Shown here piece by piece: positions 7,255 through 16,905 of a stretch of DNA of 33,044 nucleotides (position 1 is its first letter; every line of letters starts with the position of its first letter). Location of the stretch: contig JAFRVB010000006.1 of the NCBI GenBank assembly GCA_017441845.1, positions 1-33,044 of the forward strand, in the 5' to 3' direction. The DNA is from Bacilli bacterium. Lineage in GTDB: Bacteria; Bacillota_I; Bacilli_A; RF39; UBA660. The position numbers were made by a program, and so were the translations under genes. Under the pieces are notes generated by a model that did not search any database, was not told the origin of the DNA, and saw only the letters and a list, made by a program, of their open reading frames with translations.

Positions 7255-9072
7255 TTATTCTTTTCCTATCTTTTCGATTAATTCATCAGCATTTTCTTCA
7301 TTGTCAACTTGCTCAAGAATTTCTTCTTTAGTTTCCCATTTTCTATCTTTATTTTTCATCTCTTCTTCGTGTATTAAAACATTATAAGCAATTTTACCCA
7401 CTAATGTTTTAGGAAGTTCTTCCCTAAACTCATATTCAAAAGGCCATGAATAACGAGCAAGGTTTTTCTCTACTAACTTCTTGATAGATTCTAGGGTTTC
7501 TTCATTCGCTTTTCTTGGGTCTTTTAGAACAATAAAGGCTTTTGCCGCGGTTACTTTGTATGGATGAGGTACTCCTATAACACATGATGTTTGGACATCT
7601 TTATGAGTATCTATGATATTCTCTATATTATTTGGATATACGCAATATCCTGATGAGATAATCATACGTTTAATTCTACTCTTAAAGTAAACAAATCCAT
7701 CTTTATCCATAATACCTTGGTCTCCAGTATGTAACCATACTCTACCATCTTTATGTTTGCGAAGAGCTTTTCTAGTCTCTTTTTTATTTCTTATATAACC
7801 CAACATTACAGTAGGTCCATAGATACATATTTCTCCTTCAACTCCATATGGAACTTCTTTTTCTGTTCCATCTTGAACAATCTTATAGTACATATCAGGG
7901 AATGGTATACCAATTGATCCAGGACGATAATAATTCTTAGGAGTAAAACAACTAGCACTACCACATTCAGTTAAACCATATCCTTCTCTTATTACAGTTT
8001 GAGCTTTATGATCTTTTAACCATTTATCAAATTTAGTTTTTAATTCATAACTTAGAGAATCTCCTCCTGAAATAACTCCATGTAGATATGAAAGATTCAT
8101 ATGATTAAATTTCTTGTTATTTAAGATTGCTTCAAAAAGAGTTGGTACTCCTACTAAGAAGTTTGGTTCATATTTTTTCATTAATTTATCAAAAGTTTTA
8201 GCATTAAATTGAGGTAACAAAATACATGTACCACCAGCATATAATACAGTGTGTACACAAATAGCTAAACCAAATCCATGGAAGATTGGCATAATCGCTA
8301 AAATTTTGTCTTTTTCACGGAAACAACCAACATGTTCAAACGCTTGCATAGCTTGAGCATTTAAGTTTAAGTTAGTTAGCATAACTCCTTTAGGTGTACC
8401 TGTAGTACCTCCACTATAAAGAATAGCCGCTACATCTTTTCCTTTGAAATCATCATTTACTTCTTTATCATAAGTAGATCCTAATTTAACAAATTCCTTC
8501 CAACCTAATACTTTTTCTTTTTTATTAAATATTTGTTTAGTAGCATCTATTAAGTTATTGTAACTATTTAAAACATTATAAACAGTTGCGATATGAATTG
8601 GGAAAGATTCAGCTACTGATACTGTTACTACTTTTTTAACTTTAGTATCTTCAATAACAGCATTAACTTTACTCATAGTAAAATCTATACAAATTAAATA
8701 TTCTGTTTTAGATAGATTTAAGAAATATTTTATTTCGTTTTCTGCAGATAATGGGTGAATCATAGAAGCTACAACACCTATCTTATTGGCAGCATAAAAA
8801 GCTATTACTGCTTCTGGAGTATTAGGCATACAAATACTTATAACATCTTTTGGTTTAACTCCTAAAGCTTTAAAACTTCTAGCAACATCATCTATTTGTT
8901 TTAAGAAATCATGAAACGTTTTCTTATTACCATAATAGTTATAAGCAATATTATTTAAATGTTTAGATGCAGTATATTCAATTAACTTATATACTGAAAA
9001 ATCTGGATAGTCTAAATGTTGTTGTTCATCATCATAAAACTTATACCATGGACTTTTTAGTGCTCTACTCAC
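7255..9072 (-). CDS. Long-chain acyl-CoA synthetase (AMP-binding family)
   Basis: 605 residues starting at a GTG (9072) with GAGGTGA seven bases upstream. Family motifs in order: P-loop-like YSGGTTGTPKGVMLT, FHGFGLA, GYGLTECG, WLHTGDQG, FKSRIKRMIISSGY and a C-terminal KTLVGKIAYN holding the catalytic Lys. The reaction is fatty acid + ATP + CoA to acyl-CoA + AMP + PPi. The chain length cannot be set from sequence; a fatty-acid or aryl-acid ligase remains possible. The C-terminal tail (REE/EEILEQVDNEENADELIEKIGKE) is acidic and beyond the usual end of the fold. It leads an operon with a patatin-like lipase and a membrane thioredoxin, from a strong promoter at 9096-9124. Confidence 0.9.
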   Translation of the reverse strand: MSRALKSPWYKFYDDEQQHLDYPDFSVYKLIEYTASKHLNNIAYNYYGNKKTFHDFLKQIDDVARSFKALGVKPKDVISICMPNTPEAVIAFYAANKIGVVASMIHPLSAENEIKYFLNLSKTEYLICIDFTMSKVNAVIEDTKVKKVVTVSVAESFPIHIATVYNVLNSYNNLIDATKQIFNKKEKVLGWKEFVKLGSTYDKEVNDDFKGKDVAAILYSGGTTGTPKGVMLTNLNLNAQAMQAFEHVGCFREKDKILAIMPIFHGFGLAICVHTVLYAGGTCILLPQFNAKTFDKLMKKYEPNFLVGVPTLFEAILNNKKFNHMNLSYLHGVISGGDSLSYELKTKFDKWLKDHKAQTVIREGYGLTECGSASCFTPKNYYRPGSIGIPFPDMYYKIVQDGTEKEVPYGVEGEICIYGPTVMLGYIRNKKETRKALRKHKDGRVWLHTGDQGIMDKDGFVYFKSRIKRMIISSGYCVYPNNIENIIDTHKDVQTSCVIGVPHPYKVTAAKAFIVLKDPRKANEETLESIKKLVEKNLARYSWPFEYEFREELPKTLVGKIAYNVLIHEEEMKNKDRKWETKEEILEQVDNEENADELIEKIGKE

Positions 9073-9095
9073 AATATCACCTCTAATACTTAATT

Positions 9096-9124
9096 ATTAT
9101 ATCATATTATGCTTTTTTTGTTAA
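9096..9124 (-). promoter_or_regulatory. Promoter of the acyl-CoA synthetase operon
   Basis: On the minus strand TTAACA (9124-9119), a 17-base spacer and TGATATAAT (extended -10, TATAAT at 9101-9096). The -35 box lies in the T tract of the preceding terminator. GTG start about 24 bases downstream. Confidence 0.7.
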
Positions 9125-9127
9125 AGA

Positions 9128-9153
9128 AAAAAAGAAGACTATTTAGCCTTCTT
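9128..9153 (-). terminator. Terminator ending the CnaB-like surface protein operon
   Basis: Stem AAGAAGGC with GTCTTCTT on the minus strand (8 bp, one G-T pair), 6-base loop, then a run of T. It contains the stop codon of the 194-residue protein (9139-9141). Confidence 0.78.
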
Positions 9154-9723
9154 ATCATTATAATATACTTTAAAATACAATGTTTGTTCTAATATCTTTG
9201 GTACAGATTTAGCAATACCTTTAGATTTAGAATATGAATATCTAAGTCCATATACTGTACCACGTTGTTTTATAGAGTATCCATATATATTATTTTTCTT
9301 TACTTTCAACCAAACTACCTTATTAATTTTTGTATTTTTGAAATTATCAGTTTTATCAAAACCAAATTCATCAATCATAAAGGTTTTAGGATCATTTTTA
9401 CTAATTTGATTAGTAATAGTTAATGATCCTTTTTCCTCTTTAGTAGATATTGTATATTTATATACATTATTACCTACTCTTTTCTTCTTGAAATCTTTTG
9501 GTAAATTAAACCTTAATTTTCTAAATGTATATTGATTAGTATCTTTAATATCAAAAGTCACATCATCATTTATTATATAATTTGTATCTTTATCTATTCC
9601 TTTTAGTTTATTACTTCCTTTAGATTTAGTTACTCCAACAATTATTGAAATAATTATAATTAGAAGTAAGATTGCGAGGATGATTATTTTTATATTGTTT
9701 TTACGTAACAACTTAATTCGCAT
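9139..9723 (-). CDS. Small membrane-anchored protein of unknown function, coupled to the giant surface protein
   Basis: 194 residues: basic N-terminus, one strong membrane segment (about 12-32), then a Lys-rich outside domain with predicted beta strands (YTFRKLRFNLPKDF, NVYKYTIS, YGYSIKQRGTVYGLRYSYS, YFKVYY). I recognise no family. It overlaps the end of the 1985-residue gene by 11 bases and shares its terminator, so it is probably co-translated and may help fold, anchor or process that protein (inference). The start is uncertain: AGGAG directly touches the ATG (no spacer), so either the ATG is reached by re-initiation after the upstream stop, or a TTG four codons in is used. Confidence 0.7.
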   Translation of the reverse strand: MRIKLLRKNNIKIIILAILLLIIIISIIVGVTKSKGSNKLKGIDKDTNYIINDDVTFDIKDTNQYTFRKLRFNLPKDFKKKRVGNNVYKYTISTKEEKGSLTITNQISKNDPKTFMIDEFGFDKTDNFKNTKINKVVWLKVKKNNIYGYSIKQRGTVYGLRYSYSKSKGIAKSVPKILEQTLYFKVYYNDKKAK

Positions 9724-12700
9724 CTCCTAGTTTTGTTCTTATAACGAAGATACCTAATGTTGATGAGATTAATAATAATATATAAAGTACTATCTTATCT
9801 CCTGTAGTTGGGTTAATTATTTCTTCAACAGAATCTTTTGTATTTACTCTTTGAACATAGAAGTTACCAGATGCTTCTCCTCCATCAGTGAATGTTACTC
9901 TAATACTATGTTCTCCTGATGATAGAGTCTTAGTAAAGCTATCTTTAAGAGTTATTACAGTTGATCCTTCTGTTACAAAGTAATTAGCTTTATCTACTAG
10001 TTTTTTATCAATATATAATGCTTTGAATAAGTCATAATCAGCATTTATTCTGAATGTTGCATCTGAATCTTCTGAGATAACGAATAGCTGATCATCACCT
10101 TCAACTATACGATAATTGATCTTATCTAGAACTACATTATTACCATCTATTGTAGAAGTATATCCATTTACTGATTCTACATCTACTGTATATTCATAAT
10201 CTAATCCATCTCCATCTACTTTAGGTAATCCTTTGAATGTATATTTCCAATCATTATCTTTAGTTACAGCTGTTCTTGTATATTCAACACCATTTTGATA
10301 TAGAACTACTGTTACAGAATTTGGTCTAGTCTTAGCAGAAGAATCATTCCAAGTAATCTTACCTGTTACTTTCTTCTTAGCTTCTCCATTATATGTATAA
10401 GTAGCTTCATAATTTGATGTTGAAACTTCATAAGAATCTATAGTTTTAGGTGTAATAGTATAAGCTATTTCTGTACTATCATTACCATATTTATTTAAAG
10501 TTAATGTCTTAGTATAATTATCAGATTCTTTTAATTCTATTGTTCTATCTAAAGTAGTATTTCCATATAATTCAATATTAACTTTACTTGGTCTTAATCC
10601 AGCTTCATCATCATTATCATTGAATTTAGCTTTAACAGTTATTTTAATCTTGGTACATTTATATTCAAAGTTAGGTGAATTATTAATTATTTCATAATTA
10701 GATACTTCATTAGTACTAATAGTATAATTAATTTCTGATCCATTAGCATATTTATCTAATGTAGTAGAATAACTCCAACTATTAGATTCTTTTGCTTTTA
10801 GTGTTTTAACTGTAGTAGAACCTTTCTTAATAGTAACAGTTATCTCATTAGGTCTGAATCCATATTTATCATTTTCATCATTGAATGAGATTGTTCCAGC
10901 TAATGTTACTTTTTCAGGTGTATGTGTATAAGTAACATTATTACCATTTACATCTTTAGTATAATCTGCTTGATCTGGAGCAGTAATAGTATAATTGATT
11001 GCTGTACCATTATTATTCTTTGGTAAGTTTTCAAATTTATATTTCCAATTAGATGCTGCATTAGCTGTAGCAGTATCACCATTACTTAATTCAATTACTA
11101 CTTCACTTGGACGTTTACCATCTTGGTTATTAGCATCTTCCCAAGTTATTGTTCCAGATACTGTTACCTTATCAGGTGTATGTGTATAAGTAATATCATT
11201 ACCTGATTTAGATTTTTCATATTTACTTATAGCTTGTCCATCAATTGAATAATTAATTTCTACTCCATGAGCATATTTATCTACATTAGATACTGTATAA
11301 TTAGTAGTATTTCCTTCGATAGTAACTTCTTTAGTACTTGTAGTACTACCATTATCAATAGTTAATGTTACTTTATTTGGTCTAATACCATCTTGATTAT
11401 CATTATCTTCGAAGATTACTTTTCCAGTTAAACTAATCTTTTCTGGAGTATGTGTATAAGTAATATTATATCCATCTTTAGAATACTCATATCCTTCTAA
11501 ACTATTATTACTTGATACAGAATAATTGATTAATTCTCCATTATCATATTTATCTAATCCTGTGAATGAGAAGTTCCAATTATTTGCTTCAGTTACTGTA
11601 GTAGTATCTCCATTACTTAGAGTTACCACAACATCTCCTGGTCTCTTACCATCTTGGTTATCATTATCTTCCCAGATGATTTGACCACTTACACTAGTTT
11701 TAGCAATTTCATGTGTATATGTAACTTCTGTTCCATTAACAGTCATTTCATAATCAGATACTGTAGATCCAGAGAATGTATAATTAATTTCTGATCCTGA
11801 AGCATATTTATCTACATTAGTAAATTCAAATGATGTTTCAGTGCCAGTAATATTTACTTCTTTAGTATCTACTGTAGTAGATCCATTCTTTAAAGTAACA
11901 GTTACTTTAGATGGTCTAATTTGATCTTGATTATTATTATCAACAAATTTAATTGTTCCGGAAACATCAGTCTTTTCTGGAGTATGTGAATATGTAACAT
12001 TATTTCCAGATACATCTTTAGTATAATCAGTTACATTTTGATAAGAAACTGTATAAGTAATTAAATCATTACTATTATCATATTTAGGAACTAATTCGTT
12101 GAATTTCCAGTTATCAGAAGATGTTACATCTACTTCTGTTACTGGATCATCTCCATTTAGAATAGTTGCTTTAACAGTATTTGGTCTCTTACCATCTTGG
12201 TTATTTGCATCTTCCCAAGTTATTGTTCCTGATACTTTTACTTTATTACATTCATAATTGAAGTTATTTCCTTCTTTAGTAATAGTATAGTTATCAAAAC
12301 TTTGAGTTGATACTGTATATGTTACTTCTGATCCTCCAGCATACTTTGGTAAATTCTCAAAGTTAAATTGCCAGTTATCAGATTCTGTTACATTTACATT
12401 TGTACTTTCTGAGTCATTTGCAAGTAAAGTTACTTTAACTGTACTTGGTCTTAAACTTAAAGCATCATTATTATCATTCCAGATTATTTTTCCTGAAACA
12501 GATACTGATTCATTATTATGAGTATAAATAATATTATATCCATTAGTAGCATATGTATAACCAGGAATATTTTCATCTGCTTTTACAGTATAAGTAATTG
12601 TATTTCCACTATTATCTAACTCATCTAAGTCTGGGAATGAATATGACCAGTTATTAGCATCAGATACTTCCATGTATCGTACTTTTTCGCTTCCTTTATA

Positions 12701-15670
12701 TACAGAAACTTCTAAATTATTTGGTCTTAATCCATCTTGGTTATTGTTATCAGTCCATGTAACATTACCATTTATAGTAATAGTTTCATGAGTATGAGAC
12801 ATAACTAAGTCATAACCAGAATTAGAATATGTATAACGAGCAACAGGTGTACTTGGAGCAATTGTATAATCAACTACGCTTCCGTTAGCATATTTATATA
12901 CATTATTGAATGAATATGACCAATCAGCAGATGTTAAGTTTGTTTCTCTTACAGCAGTATTTCCATTTCTTAACTCTACTGTTAGACTGTTAGGTCTAAT
13001 ATTATCTTGATCATTATTATCATTCCAAGTAACTGTACCTGAAATATTTATTTTTTCTGGTTCATGAGTATAAGTATAGTTATTTCCAGAAGATGTTAAT
13101 TCATAACCAGCTATTCCAGTTTGAGCCTGAGTTGTATAATTAATTGTTTGTCCTTGATTATCTTTTTTATTTAATCCTGAGAATGAATAATTCCAGTTAG
13201 TAGCAGCAGTAACATCTTGACTAGTTACAACTTCACTACCGTTATATAAAGTAACAACTACTTTATTTGGTCTCTTACCATCACGGTTATTATCATCTTC
13301 CCAAGTTATTGTTCCATTTACATCTACTGTAGAAACTGTATATGTATATGTAGCGTTAAATCCAGATACTGATTTTTCATAATCAGTTACATCAGGATAA
13401 GCTGTAGTATAAGTAATTTCATTATTACCAGAATCATATTTATCGACTGTTGATGAGAATCCCCAACTTGTTACTTCTGATAATGTTTTAGTTTCTACTG
13501 TTTCACCATTAGCTTTTATTGGTACTTGTACTTGTAATGGACGAGAATTATTAATATTTTCATCATCATTCCAAGTTATTGTTCCACTAATGACTTGTTT
13601 TTTACAATTCATTATTATGTTGTATCCAGATAAACTAGATAGATAGTTTTCTACACTACCAACTTGAATTGTATAATCTACTTCTGTTCCACCTGAATAT
13701 TTAGGTAGATTAGTGAATATATACATTCCACTATCTTTAGTTTGAGAGTCTTGTGCTACTCCATTACCATATAGTGTAATAATTATTCCACCATCAGGTC
13801 TTAAACCTAAGGCATTATTATTATCATTCCAAGTAATATTACCTGAAATAGTAGTTGTTTCTGGAGTATGTGAATAAACTAAGTTGTTTCCATCTAATGT
13901 AACTGTATATCCAGTAACAGCTGATCCTTCAAGAGTATAAGTAATATTATTTCCTTCTAAATCTTGAACGAATAAACCTTCGAATGAATATGCCCAGTTA
14001 TCTGATTCAGTAACAACTTTGCTTTCAACAACAGATGCTCCATTTTTAATAGATACTGTTACACCAGCTGGTCTTTGTCCATCTTGATCAGCACTATCGT
14101 TCCAATTAATAACACCTGCGATTGTTGTTTTTTCTCTTTCAGGATTTTTAACTCCTTCATATACCATTGTATATGTTTGAACTTTATTTACATTTAAGAT
14201 TCCTGTACCACTCATATTTTCATATGCTTCTATTAAGGCATCTAATGTAGAATAAGTTGTTGATCCAACTTGATCAGATTGGAATGTTGTAGCTGTAATT
14301 CCTTCTGATGTAGTTGAACCTGTTGAATCATTTTCAGCTGCCCAAGCATTAAAGGCACTCTTATATTCATTTATTTTATTTACAACAACTGTATCAGTTA
14401 TATTTCCTGTTAAAGTTTCACTTTCATAACTTTCAGTATCAAAAACTTGGTTATCTAAATCTCGTAAAGTACCATTAGCAACTACTTTAGTATAAGTAGT
14501 GATTTGTGGTATTACTTCATCAGTGTCCATTCCATTTAATACCATTGTTATATTGTATCCAGATATAACTGAATTATATCCTTCAACTGAATCTATTGCC
14601 ATTGTATAAGTAATAGGATTACCACTAGTATCATTCATTGCTACTTGCATTGAATAAGCCCAGTTATTAGCAGCTTTTACTTCTTGTGAAGCTACTGTTT
14701 GTCCTCCTGGCTTTTTAACCATTACGTATACTCCAGAAGTTGGTCTAGTACCTCCAGAGTTATTATCATCTATCCAACTAACATTTCCAGAGATTGTTAT
14801 AGCTGGAGCAATTTCTATTTCGTGAGATGAAATATCATCTCCAACAGTCATAGCATGACCATCAGCCATTTGAATATTTGAAATAGTTGTTCCACCATCT
14901 GGACCATTTAATCTTAATACTCCACCATTAACTACGATAGAAGCATTTTCTGGTGATTGGGCTCCCAAAGGATATCCACTTTCACATGTTAATGAGACAA
15001 CTCCAGAATTTAAAATAAACTTTCTACCCGGATTATCTCCACCTATGTAGATACATCCATCTATAGAATTTATTGTAATATTACTATTAGTTACAGTAAT
15101 TGTTCCACCTGTAGTATCAATAACTTTACCATCTGTTGCTTCGGAAGTAATATTAACTGTACAATTAGTGAAAGTTACATCTTGAATTTGTGAAAAAGCT
15201 TGTCCCATATCTCCAATTGTAATATTTAAAGTTATTCCATTTACTGTTAAAGAAGATGATGTATTTGTAGCAAAAACACCGGCAAGAGTTTCATTTAATG
15301 TAAGTGTTCCTGTTCCAGTAATATTGATACCTTCATTATCTGTATCAAAGGCATCGAAATATCCACCGTTTCCTTCCAACACATTATTTCCAATTACAAC
15401 TACATTTAACACTCCATCAGCAATATTATCAGTAATTAGTGCCCAATCATCAGCACTCTCTGTAATAGTTGCATTCTCAAGCGTTAATGTCTTTGTTGCT
15501 GGATTAAAAGTCGCAGTTCCTTCCCCACATTGAACTGTTAGATTATCATCAGAAAATTGAGCTCCGTTTACATATAGATCGTAGTCTTGGGCGTTAACGT
15601 TAAGACCTATACATAAAGCAAAGACCATAATAAAACTCATGATAATCTTTTTGAAATTTTTAGTTATCAT
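9713..15670 (-). CDS. Giant anchored surface protein with 16 CnaB-like repeats and an NPTTG sorting signal
   Basis: 1985 residues. Signal peptide 1-28 (ending NVNA), then a beta-helix-like head of short strands to about 290 (GTGTLTLNE, GGTITVTNSNITINS), resembling carbohydrate-binding Cthe_2159-type domains. Sixteen repeats of about 90 residues follow, each opening with a variant of W-x-D-N-N-x-Q-D-G-x-R-P; an extra segment of about 110 residues sits between repeats 1 and 2 (roughly 400-515). A C-terminal domain (YIDKKLVDKANYFVTEGSTVITL) comes before NPTTGD near 1952, a hydrophobic helix and a short basic/neutral tail, the layout of a sortase signal with N in place of L. The CnaB isopeptide Lys and Asn positions are occupied by Ile/Val and Tyr/Met (see findings). 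Likely an adhesin or stalk on the cell wall. No sortase gene is in the window. Perfect TTGACA promoter upstream; AAGGAG nine bases before the ATG. Confidence 0.88.
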   Translation of the reverse strand: MITKNFKKIIMSFIMVFALCIGLNVNAQDYDLYVNGAQFSDDNLTVQCGEGTATFNPATKTLTLENATITESADDWALITDNIADGVLNVVVIGNNVLEGNGGYFDAFDTDNEGINITGTGTLTLNETLAGVFATNTSSSLTVNGITLNITIGDMGQAFSQIQDVTFTNCTVNITSEATDGKVIDTTGGTITVTNSNITINSIDGCIYIGGDNPGRKFILNSGVVSLTCESGYPLGAQSPENASIVVNGGVLRLNGPDGGTTISNIQMADGHAMTVGDDISSHEIEIAPAITISGNVSWIDDNNSGGTRPTSGVYVMVKKPGGQTVASQEVKAANNWAYSMQVAMNDTSGNPITYTMAIDSVEGYNSVISGYNITMVLNGMDTDEVIPQITTYTKVVANGTLRDLDNQVFDTESYESETLTGNITDTVVVNKINEYKSAFNAWAAENDSTGSTTSEGITATTFQSDQVGSTTYSTLDALIEAYENMSGTGILNVNKVQTYTMVYEGVKNPEREKTTIAGVINWNDSADQDGQRPAGVTVSIKNGASVVESKVVTESDNWAYSFEGLFVQDLEGNNITYTLEGSAVTGYTVTLDGNNLVYSHTPETTTISGNITWNDNNNALGLRPDGGIIITLYGNGVAQDSQTKDSGMYIFTNLPKYSGGTEVDYTIQVGSVENYLSSLSGYNIIMNCKKQVISGTITWNDDENINNSRPLQVQVPIKANGETVETKTLSEVTSWGFSSTVDKYDSGNNEITYTTAYPDVTDYEKSVSGFNATYTYTVSTVDVNGTITWEDDNNRDGKRPNKVVVTLYNGSEVVTSQDVTAATNWNYSFSGLNKKDNQGQTINYTTQAQTGIAGYELTSSGNNYTYTHEPEKINISGTVTWNDNNDQDNIRPNSLTVELRNGNTAVRETNLTSADWSYSFNNVYKYANGSVVDYTIAPSTPVARYTYSNSGYDLVMSHTHETITINGNVTWTDNNNQDGLRPNNLEVSVYKGSEKVRYMEVSDANNWSYSFPDLDELDNSGNTITYTVKADENIPGYTYATNGYNIIYTHNNESVSVSGKIIWNDNNDALSLRPSTVKVTLLANDSESTNVNVTESDNWQFNFENLPKYAGGSEVTYTVSTQSFDNYTITKEGNNFNYECNKVKVSGTITWEDANNQDGKRPNTVKATILNGDDPVTEVDVTSSDNWKFNELVPKYDNSNDLITYTVSYQNVTDYTKDVSGNNVTYSHTPEKTDVSGTIKFVDNNNQDQIRPSKVTVTLKNGSTTVDTKEVNITGTETSFEFTNVDKYASGSEINYTFSGSTVSDYEMTVNGTEVTYTHEIAKTSVSGQIIWEDNDNQDGKRPGDVVVTLSNGDTTTVTEANNWNFSFTGLDKYDNGELINYSVSSNNSLEGYEYSKDGYNITYTHTPEKISLTGKVIFEDNDNQDGIRPNKVTLTIDNGSTTSTKEVTIEGNTTNYTVSNVDKYAHGVEINYSIDGQAISKYEKSKSGNDITYTHTPDKVTVSGTITWEDANNQDGKRPSEVVIELSNGDTATANAASNWKYKFENLPKNNNGTAINYTITAPDQADYTKDVNGNNVTYTHTPEKVTLAGTISFNDENDKYGFRPNEITVTIKKGSTTVKTLKAKESNSWSYSTTLDKYANGSEINYTISTNEVSNYEIINNSPNFEYKCTKIKITVKAKFNDNDDEAGLRPSKVNIELYGNTTLDRTIELKESDNYTKTLTLNKYGNDSTEIAYTITPKTIDSYEVSTSNYEATYTYNGEAKKKVTGKITWNDSSAKTRPNSVTVVLYQNGVEYTRTAVTKDNDWKYTFKGLPKVDGDGLDYEYTVDVESVNGYTSTIDGNNVVLDKINYRIVEGDDQLFVISEDSDATFRINADYDLFKALYIDKKLVDKANYFVTEGSTVITLKDSFTKTLSSGEHSIRVTFTDGGEASGNFYVQRVNTKDSVEEIINPTTGDKIVLYILLLISSTLGIFVIRTKLGDAN
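10125..14805 (-). repeat. Array of 16 CnaB-like domain repeats (about 265-285 bp each)
   Basis: The conserved aromatic of the opening motif (Trp or Phe) falls near 14773, 14101, 13829, 13577, 13302, 13026, 12758, 12479, 12222, 11942, 11671, 11411, 11139, 10887, 10622 and 10350, a regular spacing except for the insert after the first. Repeats 9 and 13 share the opening stretch VSGTITWEDANNQDGKRP exactly and are nearly identical at DNA level there (two differences in 48 bases around 12187-12235 and 11117-11161), a sign of recent duplication or gene conversion. Confidence 0.85.
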
Positions 15671-15703
15671 AATCCTATTCTCCTTATTTTATCTTATAAT
15701 AAT

Positions 15704-15732
15704 ATTTTATAAATTTTACACTGAAATGTCAA
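15704..15732 (-). promoter_or_regulatory. Promoter of the giant surface protein gene
   Basis: On the minus strand a perfect TTGACA (15732-15727), 17-base spacer, TAAAAT (15709-15704). The leader would be about 27-30 bases. The clearest -35 box in the window. Confidence 0.65.
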
Positions 15733-15765
15733 TGTTTTTGACTAAATTTGGCTATATTTTTTAAT

Positions 15766-15794
15766 AAAAAAAAGCAAGATTTTTTCTTGCTTTT
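15766..15794 (-). terminator. Terminator ending the polyamine/agmatine operon
   Basis: Stem AAAGCAAGA/TCTTGCTTT (9 bp, longer with flanking A/T), loop of five T on the plus strand, followed on the minus strand by a run of T. The stem reaches the stop codon of agmatine deiminase (15793-15795). Confidence 0.9.
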
Positions 15795-16893
15795 ATTTAT
15801 GTTTTGGTACTTGTTGAGTAATACAGTGAATATTTCCTCCTCCAAGTAATATTTCACGAGCGTAGATTGGCTCTACCTTTCTGTCTGGATATAGTTCTTT
15901 TAGTGTCTTGATAGCTTCTTTATCATATGGATCATTGAATATAGGTACAGCTACAAAACCATTTCCTACATAATAATTTACATATGATGCAGCTAGTCTA
16001 TCTCCTACTTCTCTTGGTAGAGTTCCTTCAACAGAATCTACTCCTTCGCTTTCCTTTTCCGTAATTAGAATTGGATTTGGAGTATGTAGTTTAACTATTT
16101 CTAGTTTTCTACCTTTAGCATCTGTTTCATTTGATAGATATTCATATGCTTCATGACTTCTCTTATATTGAGGGTCTTTTTCATCATCAGTCCAAGCTAG
16201 TACTACAACTCCTGGTTTAACAAATTGAACCATATTATCAACATGTCCATTTGTTTCATCATTGTAGATACCTTCTTTAACCCATAATACTTTTTCAGCA
16301 TTTAGATATTCTTTTAGAGTTTCTTCTATTTCTTCTTTAGTTTTATCACTATTTCTACCAGCAGATAGTAAACATTCTTCAGTAGTTAGAATTGTTCCTT
16401 CTCCGTCAGTATGAATAGATCCACCTTCTAAAATGAAATCATCTAAACGATATCTATCACACTCTTCTAATTCAGCCATTTTTGATGCGACTAAATCATC
16501 TTGATCCCAAGGGAAATATAGACCGTCCACTAAACCTCCCCAGGCATTAAATTTCCAATCGATTGCACGTAAATTTCCTTTTTTATCAGTTACAAAAGTT
16601 GCTCCACAATCTCTCATCCATGAGTCATTATTACTCATCTCAACTACACGTACTTTAGGATCAACCATAGCAAGTGCGTTTGAGTATTGTTCTCTACTAA
16701 CTACTACAGTAATTGGTTCATACTTAGCAATAGTATTAATAACTTCTGTAAATGTTTTTTGAGCAGGCTTTCCTCCTAAACGCCAATTATCAGGACGTTC
16801 TGGCCATATCATATATGTTCCAGCATGTTCTTCAAATTCACCCGGCATACGGAAGCCGTCTTTCTTAGGTGTTGTTTCAAGTCTTTTAGACAT
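15793..16893 (-). CDS. aguA: Agmatine deiminase
   Basis: 366 residues, full length for the family. It hydrolyses agmatine to N-carbamoylputrescine and ammonia in the cytoplasm. Guanidino-group-enzyme (PPADF) features: WPERPDNW near the start, [15 protein letters not shown] (substrate Asp/Arg region), [13 protein letters not shown] with the catalytic His, NGHVDN, and the nucleophile Cys357 in [11 protein letters not shown] at the C-terminus, the same number as in characterised enzymes. GGAGG lies five bases before the ATG. Last gene of the potABCD-ptc-permease-aguA unit; its product is the substrate of the carbamoyltransferase encoded two genes upstream. Confidence 0.96.
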   Translation of the reverse strand: MSKRLETTPKKDGFRMPGEFEEHAGTYMIWPERPDNWRLGGKPAQKTFTEVINTIAKYEPITVVVSREQYSNALAMVDPKVRVVEMSNNDSWMRDCGATFVTDKKGNLRAIDWKFNAWGGLVDGLYFPWDQDDLVASKMAELEECDRYRLDDFILEGGSIHTDGEGTILTTEECLLSAGRNSDKTKEEIEETLKEYLNAEKVLWVKEGIYNDETNGHVDNMVQFVKPGVVVLAWTDDEKDPQYKRSHEAYEYLSNETDAKGRKLEIVKLHTPNPILITEKESEGVDSVEGTLPREVGDRLAASYVNYYVGNGFVAVPIFNDPYDKEAIKTLKELYPDRKVEPIYAREILLGGGNIHCITQQVPKHK

Positions 16894-16905
16894 AATTACC
16901 TCCTC

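Noticed and set aside
10995-11189. Plus-strand reading frames at 10995-11189 and 15324-15533
   Set aside because: They lie opposite the repeat protein gene, with no ribosome site and no sensible product; antisense shadows.
10125-14805. CRISPR array or transposon-type direct repeats
   Set aside because: The regular 265-285 bp repeats stay in one reading frame and encode a protein fold; there are no short identical repeats with unique spacers.
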